Positions 16,100-23,313 of a stretch of DNA of 64,000 nt are shown here, in pieces. Where the stretch lies: positions 3,348,001 to 3,412,000 of the forward strand of contig NZ_CP016761.1 in the NCBI RefSeq assembly GCF_001642935.1, in the 5' to 3' direction. Each line of letters begins with the position of its first letter. Position 1 is the stretch's first letter. A program made the position numbers and the translations under genes. The notes under the pieces are model-generated. The model saw nothing but the letters and a program-made list of their open reading frames with translations. It was not told the DNA's origin and did not search any database. The stretch comes from Fictibacillus arsenicus (GTDB taxonomy: Bacteria > Bacillota > Bacilli > Bacillales > Fictibacillaceae).

Positions 16100-16774
16100 T
16101 TAATCAGTTATTACATCCCCATTACCTGTAGGAGTTCCACTTCCTGTATTAGCACGTTCCATTCCATCTCTTTGCTGTGCATTGAATATGAGTTGAGCAG
16201 TTATTGAATCTCCTTGTTGATGATTTTGATTTCCTAAGTTTACATATTCTAGTTTTATTTCATATCGATCAGAATCACCACTACCAGCAGCTAATCCGTT
16301 ACGGCTAATATCTACTTCACCCAGATCTCTCAATTCTTTAAGAGTAAGTCCTGTTAAAACCAAAGTAGTATTATCTCTCTTCATAGCCTCTAATGGTGAT
16401 CCATCAAGGTTGAAAATACTAACTTTAATATCATCTTCAAGTTTATTCATATTACTAGGATCAATTGGGACACCTGTAGGGTTAGCTACATCATTTAGGG
16501 TATAGGTAACATCAAACCAAACATGCTTAATATCAACTGAACCAGCGTTTGTAAGATTAATGTTTCTTGTCATTGTATCACCTGGAGCAAGATCACTAAT
16601 TTCGAATAAAGCACTAGACTCCATTTCAGGTTTTAAATCTAATGTCCCAGCAAAAAAATCATTGTCAGCTAAAGTCTCCGAATCTGAGAATGCTGCCCAG
16701 GTTCCCCCACTGATCATTGCCAATCCTAATGCCCCAGAAGCTACTCCTAAACCGATTTTCTTTTTGATACTCAT
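16100..16774 (-). CDS. tasA: TasA/CalY-family matrix fibre protein
   Basis: 224 residues of the TasA/camelysin family. MSIKKKIGLGVASGALGLAMISGGTWA is the SipW-type signal peptide, cleaved before AFSDSE. The mature protein begins with the family signature (AFSDSETLADNDFFAGTLDL) followed by ISDLAPGDTMTRNINLTNAGSVDIKHVWFDV. TasA forms the protease-resistant fibres of the biofilm matrix; the zinc-protease claim for camelysin homologs is doubtful. It lies downstream of sipW, its expected processing peptidase, with an 87-base gap that contains a GC hairpin. It is shorter than B. subtilis TasA (261). Confidence 0.93.
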   Translation of the reverse strand: MSIKKKIGLGVASGALGLAMISGGTWAAFSDSETLADNDFFAGTLDLKPEMESSALFEISDLAPGDTMTRNINLTNAGSVDIKHVWFDVTYTLNDVANPTGVPIDPSNMNKLEDDIKVSIFNLDGSPLEAMKRDNTTLVLTGLTLKELRDLGEVDISRNGLAAGSGDSDRYEIKLEYVNLGNQNHQQGDSITAQLIFNAQQRDGMERANTGSGTPTGNGDVITD

Positions 16775-16830
16775 TTACTTTTTTCCTCCCTATCGCCCAC
16801 TCTTCATGGGTATGTAATTTTTATATTGAG

Positions 16831-16845
16831 CCCCCAATAAGGGGG
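16831..16845 (-). other. GC hairpin in the sipW-tasA spacer
   Basis: CCCCC-AATAA-GGGGG sits 57 bases before tasA and has no T tract on the minus strand. It could protect a processed tasA mRNA 5' end or slow decay (inference). Confidence 0.4.
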
Positions 16846-16861
16846 ATTCAACCGAAGTTAA

Positions 16862-17428
16862 TTAACCATTAATTGTTGTTTCTTTGTTTTTTGATGGATC
16901 TAATTCTCTTACCGTTTGCCAGACTGTAATCCCTGAATAAATCAATAAGAACAAACCCGGTAGTATTAAAAGTATTGCTGTACCCTCTTTTGATTTAGCA
17001 AAATCTATAGCATAGCCTAAGAAAGGTATTGTAAATCCTTTGTATTCACCTACAACGTTCTTAGAAAGTATTGGGTCTTTATCCGGATCTTCGTTGTTAT
17101 CACCTTTGGTAACGTATTGTGTTTGTTCACCTTGACCTCGTACTTCCAAAACTCTGTGAGTTACAAGGGAATTGTCTTCTTTTATGAAAGTAATAACATC
17201 ATCTTTTTGGAAACGGGTCATATCTCCGCCTGGTTTAATCGCGATAATAGATCCTGTTTGAATGCTCGGTTCCATTGATCCTGAAAGAACCGTTTTTAAC
17301 TGATAGCCTAAGAAGTTCGGTTCTCCACCAGAAGCTTTAGATGAAATGACGACAAAGGCCATGAATAAAAGGGATAAAAATAATATGGAAGTGATGATTC
17401 TACTCATCCAAATCTTTGCTTTAATCAA
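16862..17428 (-). CDS. sipW: ER-type signal peptidase I SipW
   Basis: 188 residues with an N-terminal helix (about 8-28), the catalytic Ser in LSGSMEP (S51), and His instead of Lys as general base in VTHRV (H91). KGDNNEDPD follows, then a C-terminal membrane helix. The Ser-His pair marks the ER/archaeal-type SipW subgroup, which processes TasA and TapA in Bacillus. The start is TTG with AGGTG upstream. The gene is 21 bases after tapA and ahead of tasA, which is the canonical order. Confidence 0.93.
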   Translation of the reverse strand: MIKAKIWMSRIITSILFLSLLFMAFVVISSKASGGEPNFLGYQLKTVLSGSMEPSIQTGSIIAIKPGGDMTRFQKDDVITFIKEDNSLVTHRVLEVRGQGEQTQYVTKGDNNEDPDKDPILSKNVVGEYKGFTIPFLGYAIDFAKSKEGTAILLILPGLFLLIYSGITVWQTVRELDPSKNKETTING

Positions 17429-17449
17429 TATTTTTCACCTCATAATCTT

Positions 17450-18262
17450 TTATTGTGTTTCTTCAGTTGTTGTCTCACTTTGCTGTATGTTTTCTGTATC
17501 ATCGTTATTTGTTTCATTAATTTCAGTACTATCTTCTGCTGGATGTTGCAATTCAGTATCTGGTGAATCATCTGTATTAGGAGTTTCTGGCGTAATTTCA
17601 GGATTTTCTGAAGTTGTGTCAGGTGAGTCATTTGTAATTGTTGGTGTTTCAGGGTTTTCAATTATGCCATCAGGGTTTTTAGGAACTTCTCCTAAAGTAA
17701 TAGTCTCGCTCCATAATGCTTTTTCTGGGTTTCCTTTACCACCTGTTGATTTATTCCCATGTCCTTCCCTTTGAACTGCTTTAAATTTATAATAACCAGG
17801 AGTAGTCGTTGCATATTGCAAGGTATAAATTTCATCCTTTTTCAATAAAGGTAGTGAATCTTTGTAAACCTCTACTCCAAATTTCGGATTACCCTCGGGA
17901 ATATAATAAACTGTATAGTCAACAGAATCAGTCATATCACTACCACTATTCTTTATGGTGGCAGATATACCGTTTGCAAAACTCGATTCTCCAATAAACT
18001 CTAAAGAACTCTTCTCCCAATCATCAGTCGAATCTGGTGGATCAGGTACTTCCCATTCTGTTTTTAAAGGAAGGGTTAGAGTTTCAATATCATTGAAATA
18101 AGCGCTGGTTGTTCCTAATAAAAACATCAATGAAAATGTCGAAATGTAAAAGATGGTTGCTACCTTAATGGTAAATAAATAAGCCCAATGTTTATTTCTA
18201 AATTTCCTAAGCCGTTTATTTCTTATGACAATCCCCACCTTTATTAGAGGATGATTTCTCAA
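17450..18262 (-). CDS. tapA: TapA (YqxM)-like matrix fibre accessory protein
   Basis: 270 residues. After a basic stretch, one hydrophobic helix (about 30-50) leads to TSAYFNDIETLTLPLKTEW, which matches TSAAFHDIETFDVSLQT of B. subtilis TapA. PGYYKFKAVQREG and LWSETITL match its PGIYAFKVYKPAG and WSEPMRL. A Pro/Glu/Thr/Asp-rich disordered tail follows. TapA assembles and anchors TasA fibres. The start is uncertain: the TTG at 18262 has no ribosome site, and the best AAGGTGGGG lies about 30 bases inside with no good start after it. A SinR operator overlaps the 5' edge. Confidence 0.82.
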   Translation of the reverse strand: MRNHPLIKVGIVIRNKRLRKFRNKHWAYLFTIKVATIFYISTFSLMFLLGTTSAYFNDIETLTLPLKTEWEVPDPPDSTDDWEKSSLEFIGESSFANGISATIKNSGSDMTDSVDYTVYYIPEGNPKFGVEVYKDSLPLLKKDEIYTLQYATTTPGYYKFKAVQREGHGNKSTGGKGNPEKALWSETITLGEVPKNPDGIIENPETPTITNDSPDTTSENPEITPETPNTDDSPDTELQHPAEDSTEINETNNDDTENIQQSETTTEETQ

Positions 18263-18265
18263 CTT

Positions 18266-18442
18266 GTTCTTTTTAAAGAACGTTTATGTTGTTATTATAG
18301 AACGTTATACCTACTTTAAAAACCCTCATTTAAGCTCATTTTTGTTCTTTTTAATGTACAAATGTACTATTTACCTTCCTTTTTCTTCAATTTTCATACA
18401 TTTTTGTAATTTTTAAAGAACCTTATGTTCTTTTTAATGAAC
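18266..18442 (-). promoter_or_regulatory. SinR operator cluster of the tapA promoter
   Basis: Exact GTTCTTT sites lie at 18266-18272, 18344-18350 and 18427-18433. Reverse-orientation AAAGAAC sites lie at 18275-18281 and 18415-18421, with a degenerate AATGAAC at 18436-18442. GTTCTTT-TT-AAAGAAC at 18266-18281 is an inverted pair. The SinR consensus known from Bacillus is GTTCTYT. Confidence 0.75.
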
Positions 18443-18609
18443 TTATTTTAATTCAAAACTATCACATAAACCCCGAGAATTATTTTCCTCTAACAAAATC
18501 CACACTACTTTCCAATCCTCATAAAGCCCATCATAAACTCAGTAGTTTTCCTAACATAATACCTTACAAAATATTACATAAAATTCACTTTTAAACCGAT
18601 ATAAATTGA

Positions 18610-18699
18610 AGGGTACAACTGGAGAAATCCAGTGTCACAAAGCTATAGGGGCTAATGATTGGATTCATCCGGTCGATGTCAGCCAGCTGCCATTACCCT
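18610..18699 (+). promoter_or_regulatory. c-di-GMP-I (GEMM)-like riboswitch 2
   Basis: P1 AGGGTA (18610-18615) with TACCCT (18694-18699); P2 CTGGA-GAAA-TCCAG (18619-18632). The core CACAAAGCTATAGGGGCTAA and CAGCCAGCTGCCATTACC are identical to copy 1. The terminal P3 hairpin GATTGGA-TTCA-TCCGGTC is different in sequence but pairs well. P1 and P2 show compensating changes against copy 1, so the RNA structure is conserved. The AAGGAGG site follows 13 bases later. Confidence 0.72.
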
Positions 18700-18725
18700 A
18701 ACAAACATTTCAAGGAGGAAAGGGA

Positions 18726-19994
18726 ATGAAAAAGAAGGAAACTTGGTACAAGAAGCTCACTTTCAGCTTTTTAGCTGCCACGATTGTCTTGGCATCACCT
18801 GCATATTCGGCTGCTGAAGGCATGAAGGATTTTGTTGCCCAAAAGGATAGTGGAAAGGGCAAAGGACACAACGAAGATGACAACAGCGATGACGATACAG
18901 ACGATCCCGAAGAAGATGAAGACGACGATGAGGAAGATGACGATAAAGGGAATGGGAAAGGTAAAGATAACGGCAAAGGCAAGGACAAAGAAAAAAAAGG
19001 TGCTGAAAAACAGCTTGAGCAGATCAGCGAGCGTTTGGATGACATTGAAGAGCTTATTAGTGAAGCAACGGATAAGCTCGACAGCATCTTAGGTGGACAA
19101 ACACCTTCTGAGGAAGAGTCTCCAACTGAAGAGGAACCACCTGTCGAAGGAGAAGAACCTCCTGCAGAACCACCAGTGGAAGATGATCCAGCAACTGAAG
19201 AACCTGTAGAAGATGAAACTCCTGCATCAGAAGAAGTTTCTGCACAAAACACTGAGACTGAAACTGATGAAGATACAGCGGAAGACTCCACTGAAGATGT
19301 TAAAGAAGACGTAACTGAAGAAGATGACACTGAAGAAGAAGAAACCGATAAAGATTCCGATGATGAAGAACAGTCTGAAGAAGTTGCAGAAGAAGAGGAA
19401 GAACTCGATGATGAAGAAAAATACGAAAGCGCAAATGGCGTTCGTGGCAAACTAATTTCTTCTATTAATCAATTAAGTGCTGTTGAAAAACAGATTTCCG
19501 GATTAGAAAGCAAAACGGATAATGCTGATGAAATTACAGCATTGAACGAAAGAGCTGCTTCCTTAAAAACTGCGGCTCAAGAGCAATTAGATCGTATCGA
19601 AACAGCTAAACCAGAAAAAACAAATAAAGAAGAAAGCAAAAAAGAAAAGAAAACAAAAGTTTTTGTAGATGATGTTGAAGTGGAGTTCGACCAAGAGCCA
19701 GTAGTCATCGCGAACAGAACCGTTGTTCCGCTTCGTGCTATTTTTGAAGCATTAGGTGCAGAGATCACTTGGGACAACAAAACGCAAACTGTTACTGCAA
19801 CAAAAGACGGAGTTACGATAACACTGAAAATTGGTGAGAAGTCTGCTACAAAAAACGGTGAAACAGTGGAACTCGATCAAGAAGCGATTGCTTTAAACGG
19901 ACGTACGATGGTCCCTGTTCGTTTTATTGGAGAATCTTTTGATACAGAAGTTGTTTGGGATCAAGAAACCGGCGGGATTTACGTCGTAGAATAG
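18726..19994 (+). CDS. Acidic secreted protein with C-terminal stalk domain
   Basis: 422 residues. Signal peptide 1-28 (AYSA|A). Residues about 38-90 are Asp/Glu/Lys/Gly-rich (DDDEEDDDKGNGKGKDNGKG). A coiled coil (about 93-125, KQLEQISERLDDIEELISEA) follows, then an extremely acidic Glu/Thr/Pro region (127-235), a second helical region (238-305), and a complete stalk domain (about 308-422) with RTVVPLRAIFEALGA and RTMVPVRFIGESFDT. The acidic tract could bind cations or matrix polymers (inference). The upstream riboswitch and the divergent tapA operon suggest a role in sessile life. Ribosome site AAGGAGG; strong terminator. Confidence 0.8.
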   Translation: MKKKETWYKKLTFSFLAATIVLASPAYSAAEGMKDFVAQKDSGKGKGHNEDDNSDDDTDDPEEDEDDDEEDDDKGNGKGKDNGKGKDKEKKGAEKQLEQISERLDDIEELISEATDKLDSILGGQTPSEEESPTEEEPPVEGEEPPAEPPVEDDPATEEPVEDETPASEEVSAQNTETETDEDTAEDSTEDVKEDVTEEDDTEEEETDKDSDDEEQSEEVAEEEEELDDEEKYESANGVRGKLISSINQLSAVEKQISGLESKTDNADEITALNERAASLKTAAQEQLDRIETAKPEKTNKEESKKEKKTKVFVDDVEVEFDQEPVVIANRTVVPLRAIFEALGAEITWDNKTQTVTATKDGVTITLKIGEKSATKNGETVELDQEAIALNGRTMVPVRFIGESFDTEVVWDQETGGIYVVE

Positions 19995-19995
19995 A

Positions 19996-20030
19996 AATAA
20001 CCCCCACTGCTAAAAGTTGTGGGGGTTATT
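19996..20030. terminator. Strong bidirectional terminator
   Basis: AATAACCCCCAC and GTGGGGGTTATT form a perfect 12-bp stem between convergent genes; the A/T flanks fit both directions. Confidence 0.9.
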
Positions 20031-20049
20031 TAAAAATATATTAAATATC

Positions 20050-21189
20050 TTAATTTGCTATAAAAATGTTCCCTGTTCCTGCATCCCACTTTACCTTTGC
20101 TCCTATTGATTCTGAGATAAACCTTAGTGGAATCATCGTTCTGTTATTAATTACTTTTGCAGAAGCATCTATGTTAAAGAGAACTCCATTTTTATAAGCT
20201 TTATTAGAGTTTAGTTCAAGCTTCACCACATCTGTACCCTTTTTGATGATCACCGAGTTTGTTTTTGAATCCCAGCTGACAGTCGCCCCTAAGTCATCGA
20301 ACACCCCGCGCACATGGACCAGTGTTCGTCCATTGATGTAAACTGGATCTTGGTCAAACGTCTGGAACACCCCATTCACATATATGGATTCTCTCAAGTG
20401 ATTTGTAATGTTAGGTAATACAACTTCCCAGAACTCTCCTGAAATCTTTTCATATCCTTTTACACTAGGGTGAATGTCTGAAGGGTTTGGAAGATTGACT
20501 TTAACATTTACTGCAATTGCTTCTTTTGTTGGTACATAAACGCCATCTTCGCTAACGGCAGCTTCTTTTATCGTATCGTTCAATTCGTTTAATATAGGTA
20601 GAAACTGTTCTTGCTGATCAGCTGGCAAGTATGGATAGGCATTGTAATAACCCATTACATAGACTTTTGCTTGTGGGTTAAGAGATTTGATTTCTACTAA
20701 AATATCTTTTATATTGTTTTCAACTTGTGTTAAAACCTCAGAAAGATCCACCGGGTCAATAGATAGCCCATCATCTGTTCGTTTCATCTTTTGAAGGAGG
20801 TCATTCGCTCCAGCATCTAACGTAATCATATCTGCTTCTGCAATATGAGCTCTGATTCCTGTAGTATCGTCCTTACCTTTTCGTACATCATTTAAAATAT
20901 CATCAAGTACTTTTTGTGAGGTATACATCGAAAAAGCATACTGCTTACTAAAGGAATTTAAAAATCCGATTTCTTTTAAATCTTCAGCCAGTAAATCTGC
21001 ATACCCTTTTCCAATTTTAAAATAAGGGGTTTGACCTGCAGCTAAAGAATCCCCAAGTGCTAAATAAGTCACCGGTTTCGTTTCTGTCTCAGCATGAACG
21101 GTTGTCACATTTGACAACAGCAACGAAAACAACAGTGCAAAACTTAATAACAAAGAAACGAAAACTGAATTCTTTTTAGTGTAAAACAT
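20050..21189 (-). CDS. Secreted SGNH/GDSL hydrolase with C-terminal stalk domain
   Basis: I set the start at the ATG at 21187-21189, with AAAGGGGATG before it; an upstream in-frame ATG lacks a site and would precede the signal peptide by 24 residues. Signal peptide about 1-33 (VHA|E). The SGNH domain shows block I YLALGDSLAAG, block III GANDLL and block V DIHPSVKGYE (the Asp-His pair), so an active esterase or lipase is expected. The C-terminal about 115 residues are a stalk domain (RTLVHVRGVFDDLGA, RTMIPLRFISESIGA). The substrate is unknown; peptidoglycan, teichoic acid or lipid acyl groups are candidates. Confidence 0.87.
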   Translation of the reverse strand: MFYTKKNSVFVSLLLSFALLFSLLLSNVTTVHAETETKPVTYLALGDSLAAGQTPYFKIGKGYADLLAEDLKEIGFLNSFSKQYAFSMYTSQKVLDDILNDVRKGKDDTTGIRAHIAEADMITLDAGANDLLQKMKRTDDGLSIDPVDLSEVLTQVENNIKDILVEIKSLNPQAKVYVMGYYNAYPYLPADQQEQFLPILNELNDTIKEAAVSEDGVYVPTKEAIAVNVKVNLPNPSDIHPSVKGYEKISGEFWEVVLPNITNHLRESIYVNGVFQTFDQDPVYINGRTLVHVRGVFDDLGATVSWDSKTNSVIIKKGTDVVKLELNSNKAYKNGVLFNIDASAKVINNRTMIPLRFISESIGAKVKWDAGTGNIFIAN

Positions 21190-21218
21190 TTGTTCATCCC
21201 CTTTTCTTCTCATAAAGA

Positions 21219-21257
21219 AAGACCGCTTCCAAAAATGAAAATGATGAATGCGGTCTT
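21219..21257 (-). terminator. Terminator between stalk gene and SGNH gene
   Basis: On the minus strand AAGACCGC and GCGGTCTT form an 8-bp stem around a 23-base loop, followed by TCTTTATG. It lies just after the stop of the gene at 21265. Confidence 0.65.
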
Positions 21258-21264
21258 CCAATCT

Positions 21265-22095
21265 TTACTCAAACACTTTATTAATAGTGACTGACACTTT
21301 TCCCTCTTCAGCCTTCTGTGTATTCAGATTATAACGAGTGGCTAAAGCTTTGCTGTATTGATTCCACTCTGATGTAAAATCATAATATGTTTCTTTATTT
21401 AAAATGTATGCTCCTAATTCAGCTTTCATCTTTTCACTATAATACTTACCAAGTTCCAGTGAATCTCCAGAATCCTCGAAAGCAATTTGAAGATTCTTCA
21501 ATCCGTGATCTTTAATATAAAAAAGGAATAAGGCGTCCTTTCCATAAACTTTTGTTTTAGCTGTTAATGAACCTTCTCCATACGCAAGGTCCCAATAGTC
21601 TATCTTTTCTACAAGCTTGTCAATTTTGTTGAGAGGCATGCCTTTATAAAACGGTTTTAGTAGAGTTGTAAGTTCTCCCTTAAAAATATACGCGGTTTGT
21701 TCTTTGGGTGACCATTTTACCTCCGATCCAAATTGCTCACCAATAAAACGAAGTGGGAGGAAAGCACGGCCATTCTTAGCAGCAGGTGCAACATCAATGA
21801 TCGTTTCTTCTCCGTTAATAAGAACCAACTTAGAATTCAATTTAAAGTGGATATATTTCATGCCATTCTTGATTGTTATACCGTTTGTTGCCGGATACCA
21901 ATTCACTTCAGCTCCCAGTTCCTCTGCAACCCCACGCAATGGTACCAACACCCTGCCGCCCTCAGCAAAGGGTTGAGTATCAAAATTGACTAAGCTGCCA
22001 TTGATCTGGACTTTAATGTTGTCTGCAGCTTGAGTTATTGAAGATAATCCAAATACAATAAAAAAGGTAAATAAAAAAATAAGAATTCCTTTCAT
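21265..22095 (-). CDS. Secreted stalk-domain protein of unknown function
   Basis: 276 residues. Signal peptide 1-23 (TQA|A). The stalk domain (25-140) has RVLVPLRGVAEELGAEVNW and RAFLPLRFIGEQFGSEVKW. The C-terminal half (about 145-276) is an unassigned alpha/beta region (PFYKGMPLNKIDKLVEKIDYWDLAY and on) without catalytic motifs that I can name. Ribosome site AGGAGG. It is transcribed toward the SGNH gene, with a terminator between. Confidence 0.75.
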   Translation of the reverse strand: MKGILIFLFTFFIVFGLSSITQAADNIKVQINGSLVNFDTQPFAEGGRVLVPLRGVAEELGAEVNWYPATNGITIKNGMKYIHFKLNSKLVLINGEETIIDVAPAAKNGRAFLPLRFIGEQFGSEVKWSPKEQTAYIFKGELTTLLKPFYKGMPLNKIDKLVEKIDYWDLAYGEGSLTAKTKVYGKDALFLFYIKDHGLKNLQIAFEDSGDSLELGKYYSEKMKAELGAYILNKETYYDFTSEWNQYSKALATRYNLNTQKAEEGKVSVTINKVFE

Positions 22096-22399
22096 CCCTG
22101 ACCTCCTAGTTATCGATTCATTTCAATATCTGTTAAGGTACATGTAATGTCTAAACTATTATACTACCAATAATATACATTTTGTACTATAAATGGTTTT
22201 TCTAAATAAAAAAAGAACGAGTAATTGCTCGTTCAATTCTCTTTCTCACAGTTAACCAAACCCTGCATGTACTTTTTCATGACACCGTTATATGAATGTC
22301 TTGTATTACAAACATTTGGTTCTATACTATTATTTTCTCTATTTGGGTATTGTATAATTTCTGTCTTTTATCGCAATCAAAAACAAAAGGAGACATTAC
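22096..22399. other. Divergent spacer with orphan terminator and ORF remnant
   Basis: Besides promoters for the flanking genes this holds a minus-strand terminator (22215-22234). On the minus strand upstream of it is an open frame without a good start, ending SYNGVMKKYMQGLVNCEKEN, which may be a remnant of a gene. Confidence 0.4.
22215..22234 (-). terminator. Orphan minus-strand terminator
   Basis: GAACGAG-CAATTA-CTCGTTC on the minus strand, followed by TTTTTTTATT. No intact minus-strand gene lies directly upstream. Confidence 0.7.
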
Positions 22400-22960
22400 A
22401 TGAATAAAGCAGATCTAATTAAATCACTATGTCAGTTTGTTGAATCCGGAGATCAAGCTTCTGGTAATGAATTAATTAATCACCAATATCCCTTTAAAAA
22501 GATAGAATATGTAAAGCGAACTTATTCAAAAGCTTTGATGTTGCGGGTTTTTATGAAAGATGGATTTATCGATCGGTACAGCGGTCAAAAGTTAATATTT
22601 CCACCGGTGCTCAGAATTCTTTCGATGAACTATCCCAAAGAATTCCCGTTTCATCCAAATTGGAAGATGAGTGAATGTCATCCTGCCTATTGGGACCTCA
22701 TGCCCACTATTGATCATATAGTACCGATCACGAAAGGTGGAGATAACATGAATGAAAATCTGGTGAGTACTTCTATGATGCGGAATAGCGCTAAGGCCAA
22801 CTTTACCTTAGAAGAGCTAGGTTGGATGTTATACCCACCAGGTAAACTAGAAAATTGGGATGGACAGCTTAAGTGGTTTATAGATTTGGTAAATGAAAAT
22901 TCCGGATACTTACAAGTTCCATATATTAAAGAGTGGTTTTTAGCAGCAAAAAAAATATAG
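22400..22960 (+). CDS. HNH endonuclease-like protein
   Basis: 186 residues, cytoplasmic. The HNH motif is visible at about 108-140: TIDHIVPITKGGDNMNENLV, then SMMRNSAKAN, i.e. D-H...N...N/K in the order of small HNH nucleases. RYSGQKLIFPPVLRIL upstream has no Cys pair, so it lacks the zinc ribbon of some HNH proteins. Ribosome site AAGGAG. It stands alone; no methylase, toxin or phage gene is adjacent, so restriction, defence or a domesticated nuclease all remain open. Confidence 0.75.
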   Translation: MNKADLIKSLCQFVESGDQASGNELINHQYPFKKIEYVKRTYSKALMLRVFMKDGFIDRYSGQKLIFPPVLRILSMNYPKEFPFHPNWKMSECHPAYWDLMPTIDHIVPITKGGDNMNENLVSTSMMRNSAKANFTLEELGWMLYPPGKLENWDGQLKWFIDLVNENSGYLQVPYIKEWFLAAKKI

Positions 22961-22965
22961 TAAGA

Positions 22966-23223
22966 TTATCTATTTTCTTTCCATTGTATATATTGTCTTC
23001 TAAGGTATGTACCGCAAGGACGATACCCTGCTGCTAATGCTTTATGTTCATCCGCAAAGAATACTCGTTGATTTACATACCCGCCTTTTTTAATAGCACG
23101 CATTGCAGCTGTACAATCCAATTTTCCATAAATTTCCCCTTTACGATTACCACCAAATCTACCTGGAACTTCACATTTATAAAGCTGTCCATTCACATCC
23201 ATAAGTGTGTAATGAATACTCAA
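22966..23223 (-). CDS. Ada metal-binding-domain-like small protein
   Basis: 85 residues from a TTG start with a poor ribosome site. YGKLDCTAAMRAIKKGGYVN and VFFADEHKALAAGYRPCGTY resemble the N-terminal zinc domain of Ada (VxFFxxxxxAxxAGFRPC). Cys residues at YKC, LDC and RPC are kept, but the position of the fourth (C-x2-C) is Tyr, so metal binding may be changed. It lies tail to tail with the HNH gene. Function is unknown. Confidence 0.6.
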   Translation of the reverse strand: MSIHYTLMDVNGQLYKCEVPGRFGGNRKGEIYGKLDCTAAMRAIKKGGYVNQRVFFADEHKALAAGYRPCGTYLRRQYIQWKENR

Positions 23224-23313
23224 ATAATCATCGGAAAAATTGTCGATTAAAAAGGAAATCGGTAAATTTTTGTAGAAATATACAATATTACAAATTATTG
23301 GTAGGTGTTTTCG

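Larger units (their letters stand above)
18263..18725. other. Divergent control region: SinR operators and riboswitch 2
   Basis: 463 bases between tapA (minus) and the acidic stalk gene (plus). The left 180 bases carry a cluster of GTTCTTT sites. The right end carries the riboswitch at 18610-18699 and the AAGGAGG site. In between, 18443-18609 is AT-rich and must hold the plus-strand promoter; no ORF is supported. Confidence 0.7.

Noticed and set aside
18710-19450. Minus-strand Ser-rich frame opposite the acidic stalk gene
   Set aside because: It is the complement of GAA/GAT-rich codons; no start signal, and the plus-strand gene has a clear ribosome site, signal peptide and stalk domain.
22400-22960. 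HNH protein as part of a restriction or CRISPR system
   Set aside because: No methylase, specificity or cas gene is adjacent; only the HNH motif is supported.
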